NCBI GenBank assembly: GCA_964567045.1
Contig: CAZMLE010000093.1
Coordinates: forward strand, 1 to 12,922
Direction of reading: 5' to 3'
Length of the DNA stretch: 12,922 nt
Source of the DNA: JAFNGF01 sp964567045
GTDB lineage: Bacteria; Planctomycetota; Phycisphaerae; Sedimentisphaerales; Anaerobacaceae
Part shown: piece after piece, positions 1 to 8,269 of the stretch
How positions within the stretch are numbered: the stretch's first letter is position 1
Layout of the letters: each line of letters begins with the position of its first letter
The notes under the pieces: model-generated
What the model was told of the DNA's origin: nothing
Seen by the model: the letters and a program-made list of their open reading frames with translations, nothing else
Databases searched by the model: none
Made by a program: the position numbers and the translations under genes

Positions 1-239
1 CCGCCTATTTAGGCAGAAACAAGATCGAAAAACGCCCAATGATGCTCATCGAGGCAGAGGCCGAAGGTCAGCCGATAAGTCTGGTCATGCAAAACGCTGA
101 GACGATTCGGCTGGTTTCCCCCGATGGCAAGCCGGTCTCGATTACCACTCTAAAGCCGGGCGACAAAGTGCTCGGCCACATCGAAAAGGCCGGCAGACAT
201 TTCGGCATGCAGGTCGATGAAACACTGATAGAAAGATAG
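1..239 (+). CDS. aroB': 3-dehydroquinate synthase II, C-terminal fragment (5' end outside window)
   Basis: Only the last 78 or so residues are present; the frame is open from base 3, so the ATGs at 39 and 42 are internal. The motifs GRNKIEKRPMMLIEAEAEG, QNAETIRLVSPDG, LKPGDKVL and GRHFGMQVDETLIER match my recollection of the conserved C-terminus of DHQ synthase II (the archaeal MJ1249 type). That enzyme converts 2-amino-3,7-dideoxy-D-threo-hept-6-ulosonate to 3-dehydroquinate with NAD+ and releases ammonia, feeding the shikimate pathway in the cytoplasm. Full-length members have roughly 330-380 residues, so about a fifth is visible. The gene ends with TAG, 47 bases before the next gene on the same strand, so co-transcription is possible although the products are functionally unrelated. 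The identification is by motif recall. Confidence 0.85.
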   Translation, partial: AYLGRNKIEKRPMMLIEAEAEGQPISLVMQNAETIRLVSPDGKPVSITTLKPGDKVLGHIEKAGRHFGMQVDETLIER

Positions 240-286
240 TGCAGTAAACATAAGCTAAAACAAGCCAGCAACTACGGAGGTAAACA

Positions 287-2743
287 ATGAAACCGCCCAA
301 GACCGACAAGTCATACGCAACTCATTCTAAGATAGTTAGCTGTCATGCCCATAAAAAGAAACATCACTGGGTAAAATACATATTTCCCATCGCAGGACTG
401 ATGTCACTGATATGGTTTTTAGTCCGAGTGATTCCAAAGCCTTCGCGGGCGACGTATCCGTGCCAGCGGGTAGCCTTCCCGCTCGCGTCAGGATTCATAG
501 CCTGGCTGCTGGGGCTGGCAGGCGCAACGCTGGCAGTTAAAAAAGCAAAAACCAGCTTCAGCAGCAGGCGATACGTGCTGGCTTCCGTGTGCATCGCAAT
601 GGCTGCTGCCGTTATCTGGCTGACCGTAGCTGCCACCGGCGAGAAGCTGGTGCTGGCTGAGCCGCAGCCGGTAAATCAGCCAATAGGAGTCGCCAAAGGC
701 ATCTATCCAGGACGGGTCATCTGGGTGCACGACCCTGAGGCCACCGACTGGGCGGGTCCAGGAAATGGACATCCGTGGGAGAACAGCCATACTAATCAAG
801 CTGCCGTCTGCCAGATGATGTCGCAGGCGATTTCTGAGCTGACCGGCCAAGCCAGTGACGCGGCGGCGTGGGACAGGCTTTTTAGATACCACAACAAAGC
901 ACGCGGCAAGGGAGATGCAAGCTACAAGCCACGCGAAAAAATCGCTATCAAGGTAAACTTTGTCGGCTTTATCTGGACCCACGGAGGCGTCAACAAGGAC
1001 ACCTACAATCTGGATAGCACCGTAGATTACATGAATACGTCGCCGCAAATGCTTGTCGCCCTGCTGCGGCAACTGGTAAACACGGTCGGCGTCAAAGAAG
1101 CCGATATTGCTATCTGCGATAGTCTGGCGTACTTCGCAAACGAGTACTATGAGATCCTCCGCAAGGAGTTTCCAAACGTACTGTGTATGGACCATGCCGG
1201 CAAATTCGGTCGAATCCAGATGAAACAGTCTTCCGTTCCGCTGTACTGGAGCTGTCGTCCTCAGGGATGCAAGCAGGACTATGTCCCTGAGGTTTTTGCC
1301 GAGGCGGATTACTTAATCAACTTTGCCAACCTCAAGGCCCATACCGGCACGGGCGTGACGCTATGCGCGAAAAACCACTATGGCTCACTGGTCAGATGGC
1401 CCGCTGAAAAAGGCTATTACGATATGCACACAAGTAGCTTCTCCAAAGAGACCGGCATATACCGAAACCTGGTTGACCTGATGGGTCACGCTCACATGGG
1501 CGGCAAAACTGTGCTCTACCTGATTGATGGCCTGTACTGCGGCGTCCACCCCACAGATATGGACAAAGGACCCAGACGCTGGAAATCGCCCCCATTCAAC
1601 GGTGACTGGACTTCGAGCCTTCTTGCCTCGCAAGACTCTGTGGCCATCGATTCGGTCGGCTTCGACTTTCTCTACGCCGAGTACGACCGCGCACGCGAGA
1701 GCGGAGTTGACGACTATCTGCACGAGGCAGCACTGGCGGATAAGCCGCCTTCGGGGACATTCTATGACCCTGACCACGCGGATAATGTCAAGAAACTACC
1801 CAGTCTGGGCGTGCACGAGCACTGGAATAACCCGCAGAATAAGAAATACTCCCGCAATTTAGGAACCGGCAACGGCATTGAGCTGGTAGCGGTTACGCCG
1901 GCAAAGGCTGCCGAGAAACAAAGTGTCATTGCGCCGGGAGCGAAGTTAGAAAAACTTGCGGGCGGCTTTGAATTTACAGAAGGCCCGGCTGTCGATGCCG
2001 AGGGAAATATCTTCTTCACAGACCAGCCAAATAATCGAATTCACAAGTGGTCGGTGAACGGCAGGCTGTCTGTCTTTCACGAAAACCCAGGAAGGGCTAA
2101 CGGGCTTTATTTCGATAAACAGGGGAACCTGCTGGCGTGTGCCGACCTTAATAACGAGCTATGGCTGATCGACATGCAGGGCAGGGTGACGGTACTCGTT
2201 AAGGACTACAAGGGCAAAAAGTTGAACGGCCCCAACGACCTCTGGATTGACCCCAAAGGCGGCATATACTTTACAGACCCATTTTATCGCAGACCTTACT
2301 GGAATAGAGGCCCTATGGAGCAGGACGGCCAACACGTGTACTACCTGACGCCTGACCGTAAAAACCTGATACGCGTGGCCAGCGACCTGGTCCAGCCCAA
2401 CGGAATAATAGGCACGCCCGATGGCAAGAGACTTTATGTAGCCGACATCGGAGGCAAGAAAACCTACTCATACCAGATCAATGCAGATGGCACGCTCTCA
2501 AACAAAAAGCTCTTTTGCTTGATGGGCTCGGACGGCATGACCATTGATAACCAGGGCAACGTTTATCTTACGGGCAAAGGCGTCACCGTGTTTAATCCGG
2601 ATGGTAAAGAAATCGAACACATTGACGTGCCCGCAGGCTGGACGGCAAACGTCACCTTCGGCGGCAAAGATAGAAAGACGCTCTTTATCACTGCTCAAGA
2701 CTCGGTTTATGGTCTGCGAATGCGGGTAAAAGGCGTATGGTAA
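287..2743 (+). CDS. Membrane-anchored DUF362 / SMP-30 (gluconolactonase-like) fusion protein
   Basis: This is an 818-residue protein with a strong GGAGG seven bases before the ATG. A Lys/His-rich N-terminus is followed by hydrophobic segments at about 31-48, 66-84 and 96-116. The charge pattern (basic N-terminus, basic 85-95 loop) predicts that everything after residue 116 lies outside the cytoplasmic membrane. The first loop carries KPSRATYPCQRVAFP, which I recall from other DUF362 proteins. Residues about 215-465 form a DUF362 domain: KVNF at 222-225, LKAHTGTGVTLCAKNHYGS at 349-367, LIDGLYCG at 412-419 and SLLASQDSVAIDSVGFDF at 444-461. Residues about 548-812 form an SMP-30/gluconolactonase six-bladed propeller. 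It keeps the expected metal and substrate residues E565 (TEGP), N650 (PND), N705 (PNG) and D749 (SDGM). DUF362 has no assigned reaction; the SMP-30 part suggests a metal-dependent lactonase or related hydrolase. The substrate is unknown. No ferredoxin domain is visible. Confidence 0.88.
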   Translation: MKPPKTDKSYATHSKIVSCHAHKKKHHWVKYIFPIAGLMSLIWFLVRVIPKPSRATYPCQRVAFPLASGFIAWLLGLAGATLAVKKAKTSFSSRRYVLASVCIAMAAAVIWLTVAATGEKLVLAEPQPVNQPIGVAKGIYPGRVIWVHDPEATDWAGPGNGHPWENSHTNQAAVCQMMSQAISELTGQASDAAAWDRLFRYHNKARGKGDASYKPREKIAIKVNFVGFIWTHGGVNKDTYNLDSTVDYMNTSPQMLVALLRQLVNTVGVKEADIAICDSLAYFANEYYEILRKEFPNVLCMDHAGKFGRIQMKQSSVPLYWSCRPQGCKQDYVPEVFAEADYLINFANLKAHTGTGVTLCAKNHYGSLVRWPAEKGYYDMHTSSFSKETGIYRNLVDLMGHAHMGGKTVLYLIDGLYCGVHPTDMDKGPRRWKSPPFNGDWTSSLLASQDSVAIDSVGFDFLYAEYDRARESGVDDYLHEAALADKPPSGTFYDPDHADNVKKLPSLGVHEHWNNPQNKKYSRNLGTGNGIELVAVTPAKAAEKQSVIAPGAKLEKLAGGFEFTEGPAVDAEGNIFFTDQPNNRIHKWSVNGRLSVFHENPGRANGLYFDKQGNLLACADLNNELWLIDMQGRVTVLVKDYKGKKLNGPNDLWIDPKGGIYFTDPFYRRPYWNRGPMEQDGQHVYYLTPDRKNLIRVASDLVQPNGIIGTPDGKRLYVADIGGKKTYSYQINADGTLSNKKLFCLMGSDGMTIDNQGNVYLTGKGVTVFNPDGKEIEHIDVPAGWTANVTFGGKDRKTLFITAQDSVYGLRMRVKGVW

Positions 2744-2767
2744 ATGGAGCAAAAAAGGAGATTCAAA

Positions 2768-3649
2768 ATGAACAAAAAATGGTATTGTCTGGCAGCACTT
2801 CTCTTGGCAATCACGACGGTCAGCGTGAGTGCTGAAAAAGCCAGTCTGGTCGTAGCTGGCGCGAAGGTTGAGAAACTTGCCGGCGGCTTTAAGTTCACCG
2901 AAGGCCCGGCGGCAGACGCTCAGGGAAACATTTTCTTTTCCGACATCCCAAACAATCGGATTCACAAATGGTCGTGGGACGGCAAGCCGTCAACCTTCCG
3001 CGAGAACTCGGGCGGTGCGAACGGCCTGTACTTTGACAAGAAGGGGAACCTTTTGGCCTGTGAGGGAACCGGGCGACGCTTGGTATCCATCGACCCAACA
3101 GGCAATGTCACGGTCTTGGCTGATAAGTACGAGAGCAAACAGTTTAATAGCCTCAACGACCTCTGGATCGACCCTAATGGAGGCGTCTACTTTACCGACC
3201 CTCGCTACGGCAGCAGAGACGATATGGAGCAGGACGGCGAACACGTTTATTATCTGTCGCCGGACCGCAAGAGACTTATCCGCGTAATCAGCGATATGGT
3301 CAGACCCAACGGAGTCATAGGCACGCCCGATGGCAAGAGACTTTATGTAGCCGATCACGGCGGCAAGAAAACGTTTGTATACGACATCAACAAAGATGGG
3401 ACACTATCAAATAAGAAACTTTTCGCCCCAGAAGGCTCCGATGGTATGACGATAGACAACCAGGGCAACATTTATCTTACAACAGAAGTCGTAGCAGTTT
3501 ATAACTCCAAGGGCCAAAAGTCCGAGACGATCCAGATTCCCGAGACCCCTGCCAACGTTACCTTCGGCGGCAAAGACAAAAGGACGCTATTTATCACAGC
3601 TCGGGCTTCTCTGTATTCCGTCCGGATGCGGGTAAGAGGCACACCGTAA
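2768..3649 (+). CDS. Secreted SMP-30/gluconolactonase-like protein
   Basis: This is a 293-residue protein. I start it at ATG 2768, which has GGAG at 2757-2760 seven bases upstream and opens directly into a signal peptide (MNKKWYCLAALLLAITTVSV, likely cut after SVSA at residue 22). An in-frame ATG at 2744 would put eight charged residues before the signal and lacks a ribosome site. The mature protein is a single SMP-30 propeller with E45 (TEGP), N130 (LND), N181 (PNG) and D225 (SDGM). The spacing is close to the metal and substrate residues of animal SMP-30 (E18, N103, N154, D204). A periplasmic calcium- or zinc-dependent lactonase or hydrolase is likely; the substrate is unknown. It lies 24 bases after the fusion gene and is about two-thirds identical by eye to that protein's C-terminal domain, which points to tandem duplication. 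The two are probably co-transcribed. Confidence 0.88.
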   Translation: MNKKWYCLAALLLAITTVSVSAEKASLVVAGAKVEKLAGGFKFTEGPAADAQGNIFFSDIPNNRIHKWSWDGKPSTFRENSGGANGLYFDKKGNLLACEGTGRRLVSIDPTGNVTVLADKYESKQFNSLNDLWIDPNGGVYFTDPRYGSRDDMEQDGEHVYYLSPDRKRLIRVISDMVRPNGVIGTPDGKRLYVADHGGKKTFVYDINKDGTLSNKKLFAPEGSDGMTIDNQGNIYLTTEVVAVYNSKGQKSETIQIPETPANVTFGGKDKRTLFITARASLYSVRMRVRGTP

Positions 3650-3694
3650 CTAACAAGGCCTCCTATTTAGCAGATCGTCGGTTCATTGCGCGCC

Positions 3695-3722
3695 TTGACA
3701 TCCTTTGGCCAGCCGCGATATT
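3695..3722 (+). promoter_or_regulatory. Candidate sigma70 promoter for the kinase gene
   Basis: A perfect TTGACA at 3695-3700 is followed after 16 bases by GATATT at 3717-3722 (alternatively after 18 bases by TATTTG). The -10 match is only partial. It lies in the 126-base gap after the SMP-30 gene and about 50 bases before the kinase start, so it fits as a separate promoter. Confidence 0.45.
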
Positions 3723-3729
3723 TGTATCG

Positions 3730-3763
3730 GTCTCAGTGGACGAAGTTCATTTGCTGCTGAGAC
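3730..3763 (+). promoter_or_regulatory. Inverted repeat in the kinase leader, abutting the ribosome site
   Basis: GTCTCAG at 3730-3736 and CTGAGAC at 3757-3763 form a perfect 7-bp inverted repeat around a 20-base loop. The right arm ends exactly where the Shine-Dalgarno GGAGGGA (3764-3770) begins. It sits between the candidate promoter and the start codon. It could be a leader hairpin affecting translation or an operator for a dimeric regulator; neither is proven. Confidence 0.4.
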
Positions 3764-3775
3764 GGAGGGACGCCG

Positions 3776-6700
3776 ATGAGCAATGCGAAGCCCGGAAATG
3801 ATAAGCCGCCTCGTGAGGACGAAGCTATCCCCACGCTTAGTTTTACGGGTGGGGCAGTTGCGCCGGGGGGACAGATCGGTCCCTACAAACTGCTTAGCAT
3901 CTTAGGTGAAGGCGGTTACGGCGTAGTATACTTGGCGGAGCAGCAAAGACCGGTCAGACGGCGGGTCGCTTTGAAGGTTATCAAGCCGGGCATGGATACC
4001 AAAGTTGTTATCGCCCGCTTTGAGGCCGAACGCCAGGCTCTCGCCCTATTGGATCACCCCAATATTGCTCATGTTTACGACGCAGGAACAACTGAGGCTG
4101 GGCGACCGTACTTCGCGATGGAATACGTCAAGGGCGTGCCCATTATTGAGCACTGCGATGGGCAAAAGCTCACTATCGAGGAACGCCTCAAGTTGTTTTT
4201 AGAGGTCTGCGAGGCAATTCAGCACGCACACCAAAAAGCCATCATCCACCGCGATATCAAACCCTCGAACATCTTGGTCTTGATTGAGGGCAAGAAGGCG
4301 GTGCCTAAGGTTATCGACTTTGGGGTCGCCAAGGCGCTGAGTCAGCCTTTGACCGAGCGAACACTCGTGACTGAGCAGGGCCAGTTTGTCGGCACGCCGG
4401 AGTATATGAGTCCTGAGCAGGCGGATCTGACCAGCCAGGATATTGATACTCGCTCGGACATCTATTCGCTGGGTGTGGTGTTGTATGAGCTGCTGACGGG
4501 CGTTTTGCCTTTCGATGCCAAGTCGCTTCGTGAAGGAGGGGTTGACCATATTCGGCATGTTATTCGTGAAGAGGAGCCAAAGACGCCGAGCACCCGGCTA
4601 ACGAGCCTTGGTGCACAGGCAACAGTGGTTGCTCAAAGACGTCGGATGGAGGTTCAGACGCTGGCTAAGCAGTTGCACAAAGAGCTCGAATGGATACCAC
4701 TAAAGGCGATGCGTAAGGAGCGCTCACATCGCTACAGGTCGGCTTCTGAGCTTGCGGACGATATCCAGAACTATTTGGATGGCAATCCTTTGATCGCCGG
4801 CCCAGAATCGGTGACGTATAGGGTCAGAAAGTTTGTGTGGAAACACGCCGGCGCGGTAGCAACGGTTCTACTTATGGCGGCGGTGATAATGCTGGGCTTC
4901 GTCATAAGTGCCACAATGTATTTTCGAGCCGAGCAGGCACGCCGGAGAGAGACTACCGCTCGCGCACAAGCCCAGCAGGCGCAGGCGAACGAAGCCCGGC
5001 TACGGCGTCAGGCCCAAGCCCAAGCCTACTCATCGGATATGAACCTCGCGCAACAGGCGCTGGCGACGAACAACCTGGGCCGCGCGCAGGAGCTGCTGAA
5101 CCGGCATCGGCCCAAGCCTGGCGAGCAGGACCTTCGCGGCTGGGAATGGCGCTACCTCTGGCAACACTGCCAGAGCGATGCCGAGTTCATCCTTTGCCAA
5201 AGGTCCGACCGGATCAATTCGCTGGTAGCCTCGGCCGACGGAAGATGGTTGGCGGTGGGGGAGTCTGACAAAGGTGGGTTGTCCATCTGGGACCTTACCA
5301 CGCGACAGGAAGTGGTTCAATTACAGTCAGGGGAAGGCCGGGTGTGGCTTGCCTGGTCTCCGAAGGGGCTATTGCTGGCAATCGGGGCTTTCGAAGCACA
5401 ATCCTCTCCCACTCCCGGCTGGAGCGTCCGTTTGTGGGACGTGGCAGCCTGGAACATCGTGACCCGTATTCCAATCACCGGCTCCATCCGAGGATTTGCC
5501 TTCTCCGAGGGTGGCCGGTCGTTAGCCACCATGTCGGCCGATCGGGAGGGGCATGGTGAGATCGTGATTTGGTCAGTTCCTGAGGGCGAGAAGCGGATCA
5601 ATTGGTCCGTGCCAGATTGTACCCCGATGCATGGGCTTGCCCCCCGTTTTACCGCCGGCCGCGACCTGCGAGTGGCGGCCTACCGTTTTGATCGGGATCA
5701 TCAGATCGGCCTGATTGACCTGGCCACTGGGGAAAGACGCTGGACAGTGAACCACCCGAGTGGTGAGTACTTCATCGCCCTCGCCTTTTCGCCCGACGGC
5801 GCCACCCTGGCGACCACAGCACTTGACGAAACGGTCGTGAGGCTCTGGGAAGTTGCCTCTGGCAAAGAGATTGGGCGTCTGGAGGGCCACCTCGCTTATG
5901 GCTATGGTTTGCTTTACTGGCCGGACGGCAAAACGCTGGCCTCAGCAAGCACAGACCAGACCATCCGCCTGTGGGACACAACGACGCATCGTTGCATCGG
6001 CATCCTCCGTGGGCACCAGAATGAGGTGTCGCGGTTGGCGTTGTTGCCGGACAACACCACCCTAATCAGCGGCTGCAAAGACGGCTCGGTCTACGTCTGG
6101 GACATAACCAAGGTCAAACGCGACCGCGGACCTGCTTTGTTATGGTTGCAGCCGGGGGATCGCTGGCATTTCGACGGCAACAGCCAAGGCGTGTTCACTG
6201 TGAATTCCCAAGGCCGCGTGTCCCATTGGCATGGTCCGGGTTTCCAGACGATGCAGCCCGTGCCAGATGTGAATGCGGGGCCGGCGATCGTGGCACCCAG
6301 TCCCTTCTCGACAGACGGCCGATTGCTTGGGGCGGGTTCGACCAATGGAATAGTACGAGTGTGGGACCTACAGCAACGCAAACTGTTGCACGAGCTCAAA
6401 GCGGGCGACGGATTCGCGCGGTTCCAAGGATTCTCCGGCCAAGGAAAGATCCTGACTGTTTCGCAACCAAGCGAGCGATACGAGGCACAGCTCTGGGATC
6501 TCCAGTCGCTGCGGGAAACGGTGTCCTTTCACGAGCCGCCAAACATAGTGACATATGCAATCTCGGACGACGGGCAATGGAGAATCGCCCTGAGCTACAG
6601 AGGCGAGTGCTGGCTCCGAGACCTCGTGACCGGTGAGGAAACGACCGTACAACTGAACCTGAAGGAAGTCCGTGACGTGGCTTTTTCCCGGGATGGAAAG

Positions 6701-7057
6701 TACTTCGCGGCCGCCAGCGAATACGGTTATGCCAGGCTATGGGAAACCGCAGGCCTCGAAGAGGGCCCGACCTTCAAGGGCATGCTCCAGGCCGTTCACT
6801 CCGTGGCCTTCTCGCCCGATGGGAAACGCCTGGCTGGAGGCGGCGGCGGGAGGGAAGCCATCAAGCTGTGGGACGTGGAAAGCGGGCACGAGTTGCTTAC
6901 GCTGGAGGGCGAGGGAACGGAGTACGAGTCCTCAGCATTCTCTGCCGATGGGAACCTGCTGGGCGCGATGAATATTACCGGCGTCCTACAGCTTTGGCGT
7001 GCGCCGTCGTGGGCGGAGATCAACGCAATCGAAAAGGGCAAGAGCACAAATCGCTGA
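3776..7057 (+). CDS. Transmembrane Ser/Thr protein kinase with WD40 propellers
   Basis: This is a 1093-residue protein with GGAGGGA five bases before its ATG. Residues about 37-335 are a Hanks-type kinase with all key motifs: glycine loop GEGGYG 44-49, VALK with K67, HRDIKPSN with catalytic D160, DFG 181-183 and GTPEYMSPEQ 206-215. A helix at about 357-381 crosses the membrane. An Ala/Gln/Arg-rich coiled coil (about 384-418) follows, then the linker DLRGWEWRYLWQH (452-464), which I recall from similar kinases. From about 470 to the end are some 13 WD40-type blades, marked by WD or WE motifs such as SIWDL 503, RLWDV 552, RLWEV 689, RLWDT 731, YVWDI 773, RVWDL 861, QLWDL 905 and KLWDV 1030. This is enough for two propellers. 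The kinase is predicted cytoplasmic and the WD40 part extracytoplasmic, as in receptor kinases. The ligand and the phosphorylated targets are unknown. Such fusions are frequent in Planctomycetota and relatives. Confidence 0.93.
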   Translation: MSNAKPGNDKPPREDEAIPTLSFTGGAVAPGGQIGPYKLLSILGEGGYGVVYLAEQQRPVRRRVALKVIKPGMDTKVVIARFEAERQALALLDHPNIAHVYDAGTTEAGRPYFAMEYVKGVPIIEHCDGQKLTIEERLKLFLEVCEAIQHAHQKAIIHRDIKPSNILVLIEGKKAVPKVIDFGVAKALSQPLTERTLVTEQGQFVGTPEYMSPEQADLTSQDIDTRSDIYSLGVVLYELLTGVLPFDAKSLREGGVDHIRHVIREEEPKTPSTRLTSLGAQATVVAQRRRMEVQTLAKQLHKELEWIPLKAMRKERSHRYRSASELADDIQNYLDGNPLIAGPESVTYRVRKFVWKHAGAVATVLLMAAVIMLGFVISATMYFRAEQARRRETTARAQAQQAQANEARLRRQAQAQAYSSDMNLAQQALATNNLGRAQELLNRHRPKPGEQDLRGWEWRYLWQHCQSDAEFILCQRSDRINSLVASADGRWLAVGESDKGGLSIWDLTTRQEVVQLQSGEGRVWLAWSPKGLLLAIGAFEAQSSPTPGWSVRLWDVAAWNIVTRIPITGSIRGFAFSEGGRSLATMSADREGHGEIVIWSVPEGEKRINWSVPDCTPMHGLAPRFTAGRDLRVAAYRFDRDHQIGLIDLATGERRWTVNHPSGEYFIALAFSPDGATLATTALDETVVRLWEVASGKEIGRLEGHLAYGYGLLYWPDGKTLASASTDQTIRLWDTTTHRCIGILRGHQNEVSRLALLPDNTTLISGCKDGSVYVWDITKVKRDRGPALLWLQPGDRWHFDGNSQGVFTVNSQGRVSHWHGPGFQTMQPVPDVNAGPAIVAPSPFSTDGRLLGAGSTNGIVRVWDLQQRKLLHELKAGDGFARFQGFSGQGKILTVSQPSERYEAQLWDLQSLRETVSFHEPPNIVTYAISDDGQWRIALSYRGECWLRDLVTGEETTVQLNLKEVRDVAFSRDGKYFAAASEYGYARLWETAGLEEGPTFKGMLQAVHSVAFSPDGKRLAGGGGGREAIKLWDVESGHELLTLEGEGTEYESSAFSADGNLLGAMNITGVLQLWRAPSWAEINAIEKGKSTNR

Positions 7058-7120
7058 TCCATACGTGGACGCCCGCTACCGCAATCCTGTGCCAGACCAA
7101 TAGAGGAGCATCCCCAAACA

Positions 7121-7149
7121 TTGATTCGGGCAGAAACATCCGATAAAAT
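7121..7149 (+). promoter_or_regulatory. Candidate sigma70 promoter for the short DUF362 gene
   Basis: TTGATT at 7121-7126 and TAAAAT at 7144-7149 are separated by exactly 17 bases, each close to the -35 and -10 consensus. Transcription would begin near 7156, about 35 bases before the start codon. This suggests the DUF362 gene is expressed independently of the kinase. Confidence 0.55.
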
Positions 7150-7191
7150 GCCGACAAAACCTTTAGATGGTATAGTTGATGGGAGCCAATA

Positions 7192-8259
7192 ATGACAATT
7201 CATCGAACATGCCTGAATCGACGCGATGTTCTTCGAGGTCTGGGCGCGGGTGCCCTCGGTCTGGTTGCCGGGCACAAAATCTTTGGCCCAGCCATCAGCC
7301 ATGCTGCGACCGGCAGCCCCCTGCCGGGCAAAGACCAGGTATACCGGAAACCCGCGCCGCCGGCTAAAGTAGCGCTTGTCAAGGGAAACGACCGACGCGA
7401 GATCGTCTATCAAGCACTAAAAAAGATCGAAGATGAAGTTCTTGCCTCCATCGGCGGCAAAAAGATTTTGATTAAGCCAAACTTCGTGTCGTGCGACATT
7501 CCGCTCTGCGCCACCCATGTGGATGCCATCCGGGCGATCCTGGATTTTCTCACGCCGCACTACAAGCAACAGATAATCATCGGCGAATCAACAGCTATGA
7601 GAAAGCGGACGCCCGAAGGCTTCAAAAACTACGGGTATCTTGCTCTCCAGAATCAGTACAACGTAAAGCTGGTCGATCTTAACGAAAATCCTTCTTACGA
7701 ATACCGCTACGTTTTCGGTGAGGGGCACAAGCCGCTGCCCGTTCGGATTATCTCTGCGTTTCTGGACACAAATACCTACATTATTTCAGCGGCTCGAATG
7801 AAAACCCACGACCGGGTGCTGGTGACACTATCGCTGAAAAACGTCTTGCTGGGCGCGCCGCTGAACGATTACAGCACAAACGACAAGTGGTTTCTCCATA
7901 CCGGCGAAAATATTATAAACAACTTTTGCCACTTCAATATGTTCCACCTCGCCCAGGAGATATATCCCGATTTAGCGGTCATCGATGGCTTCGAAGGAAT
8001 GGAAGGCAACGGCCCAACTCATGGGACGCCCGTTGATTCAAGGGTCGCCCTGGCCAGCGTCGACCCGCTCGCAGCAGACACCGTAGCGACCAAGATTATG
8101 GGATTTGATCCCGATCGGATTTTGTACCTTAGGGCTATGAATGAAGCCGGCATGGGCCAGGCAGAGCTGGACAAGATCGAAGTCATCGGCACAGCACTTC
8201 AACAGTGTCAGCACAAGTTCAAGCCACACGACCACATGGCTAAGGTGTACAACCTGTGA
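7192..8259 (+). CDS. DUF362 domain protein with a twin-arginine-like signal
   Basis: This is a 355-residue protein; its start is supported by GGGAG at 7181-7185. The N-terminus LNRRDVLRGLGAGALGLVAG (R10, R11, then a weakly hydrophobic stretch) resembles a Tat signal, possibly cut near residue 38 (ISHA), so export in folded form is likely. The rest is a DUF362 domain: IKPNFVS 94-100, GES 131-133, KTHDRVLVTLSLKNVLLGA at 204-222, IDGFEGMEGNGPTHG 264-278 and LASVDPLAADTVATKIMG 287-304. These blocks correspond one to one with those in the fusion protein at 287-2743, but the two are only distantly similar. There is no C-terminal ferredoxin-like cysteine cluster, unlike some DUF362 proteins. The molecular function of DUF362 is not established. 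Tat export suggests that a cofactor is inserted before secretion, which is inference. It converges with the radical SAM gene, leaving 10 bases between stop codons. Confidence 0.88.
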   Translation: MTIHRTCLNRRDVLRGLGAGALGLVAGHKIFGPAISHAATGSPLPGKDQVYRKPAPPAKVALVKGNDRREIVYQALKKIEDEVLASIGGKKILIKPNFVSCDIPLCATHVDAIRAILDFLTPHYKQQIIIGESTAMRKRTPEGFKNYGYLALQNQYNVKLVDLNENPSYEYRYVFGEGHKPLPVRIISAFLDTNTYIISAARMKTHDRVLVTLSLKNVLLGAPLNDYSTNDKWFLHTGENIINNFCHFNMFHLAQEIYPDLAVIDGFEGMEGNGPTHGTPVDSRVALASVDPLAADTVATKIMGFDPDRILYLRAMNEAGMGQAELDKIEVIGTALQQCQHKFKPHDHMAKVYNL

Positions 8260-8269
8260 TTAGTGTTTT

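Noticed and set aside
488..1195. 235-residue open frame on the minus strand
   Set aside because: It is antisense to the membrane and DUF362 part of the fusion gene, has no ribosome site or recognisable motif, and the plus-strand protein explains the region fully.
2744..2767. Earlier in-frame ATG for the secreted SMP-30 protein
   Set aside because: It would add eight charged residues in front of the signal peptide and absorb the GGAG ribosome site that serves ATG 2768.
4837..5268. 143-residue open frame on the plus strand inside the kinase gene
   Set aside because: It is an alternative frame of the coiled-coil region, rich in Arg, Gly and Ala as expected from a shifted high-GC frame.
6796..7413. 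205-residue open frame on the minus strand
   Set aside because: It spans the kinase end, a gap with a plus-strand promoter and the next gene's start. The sequence has no domain-like pattern.
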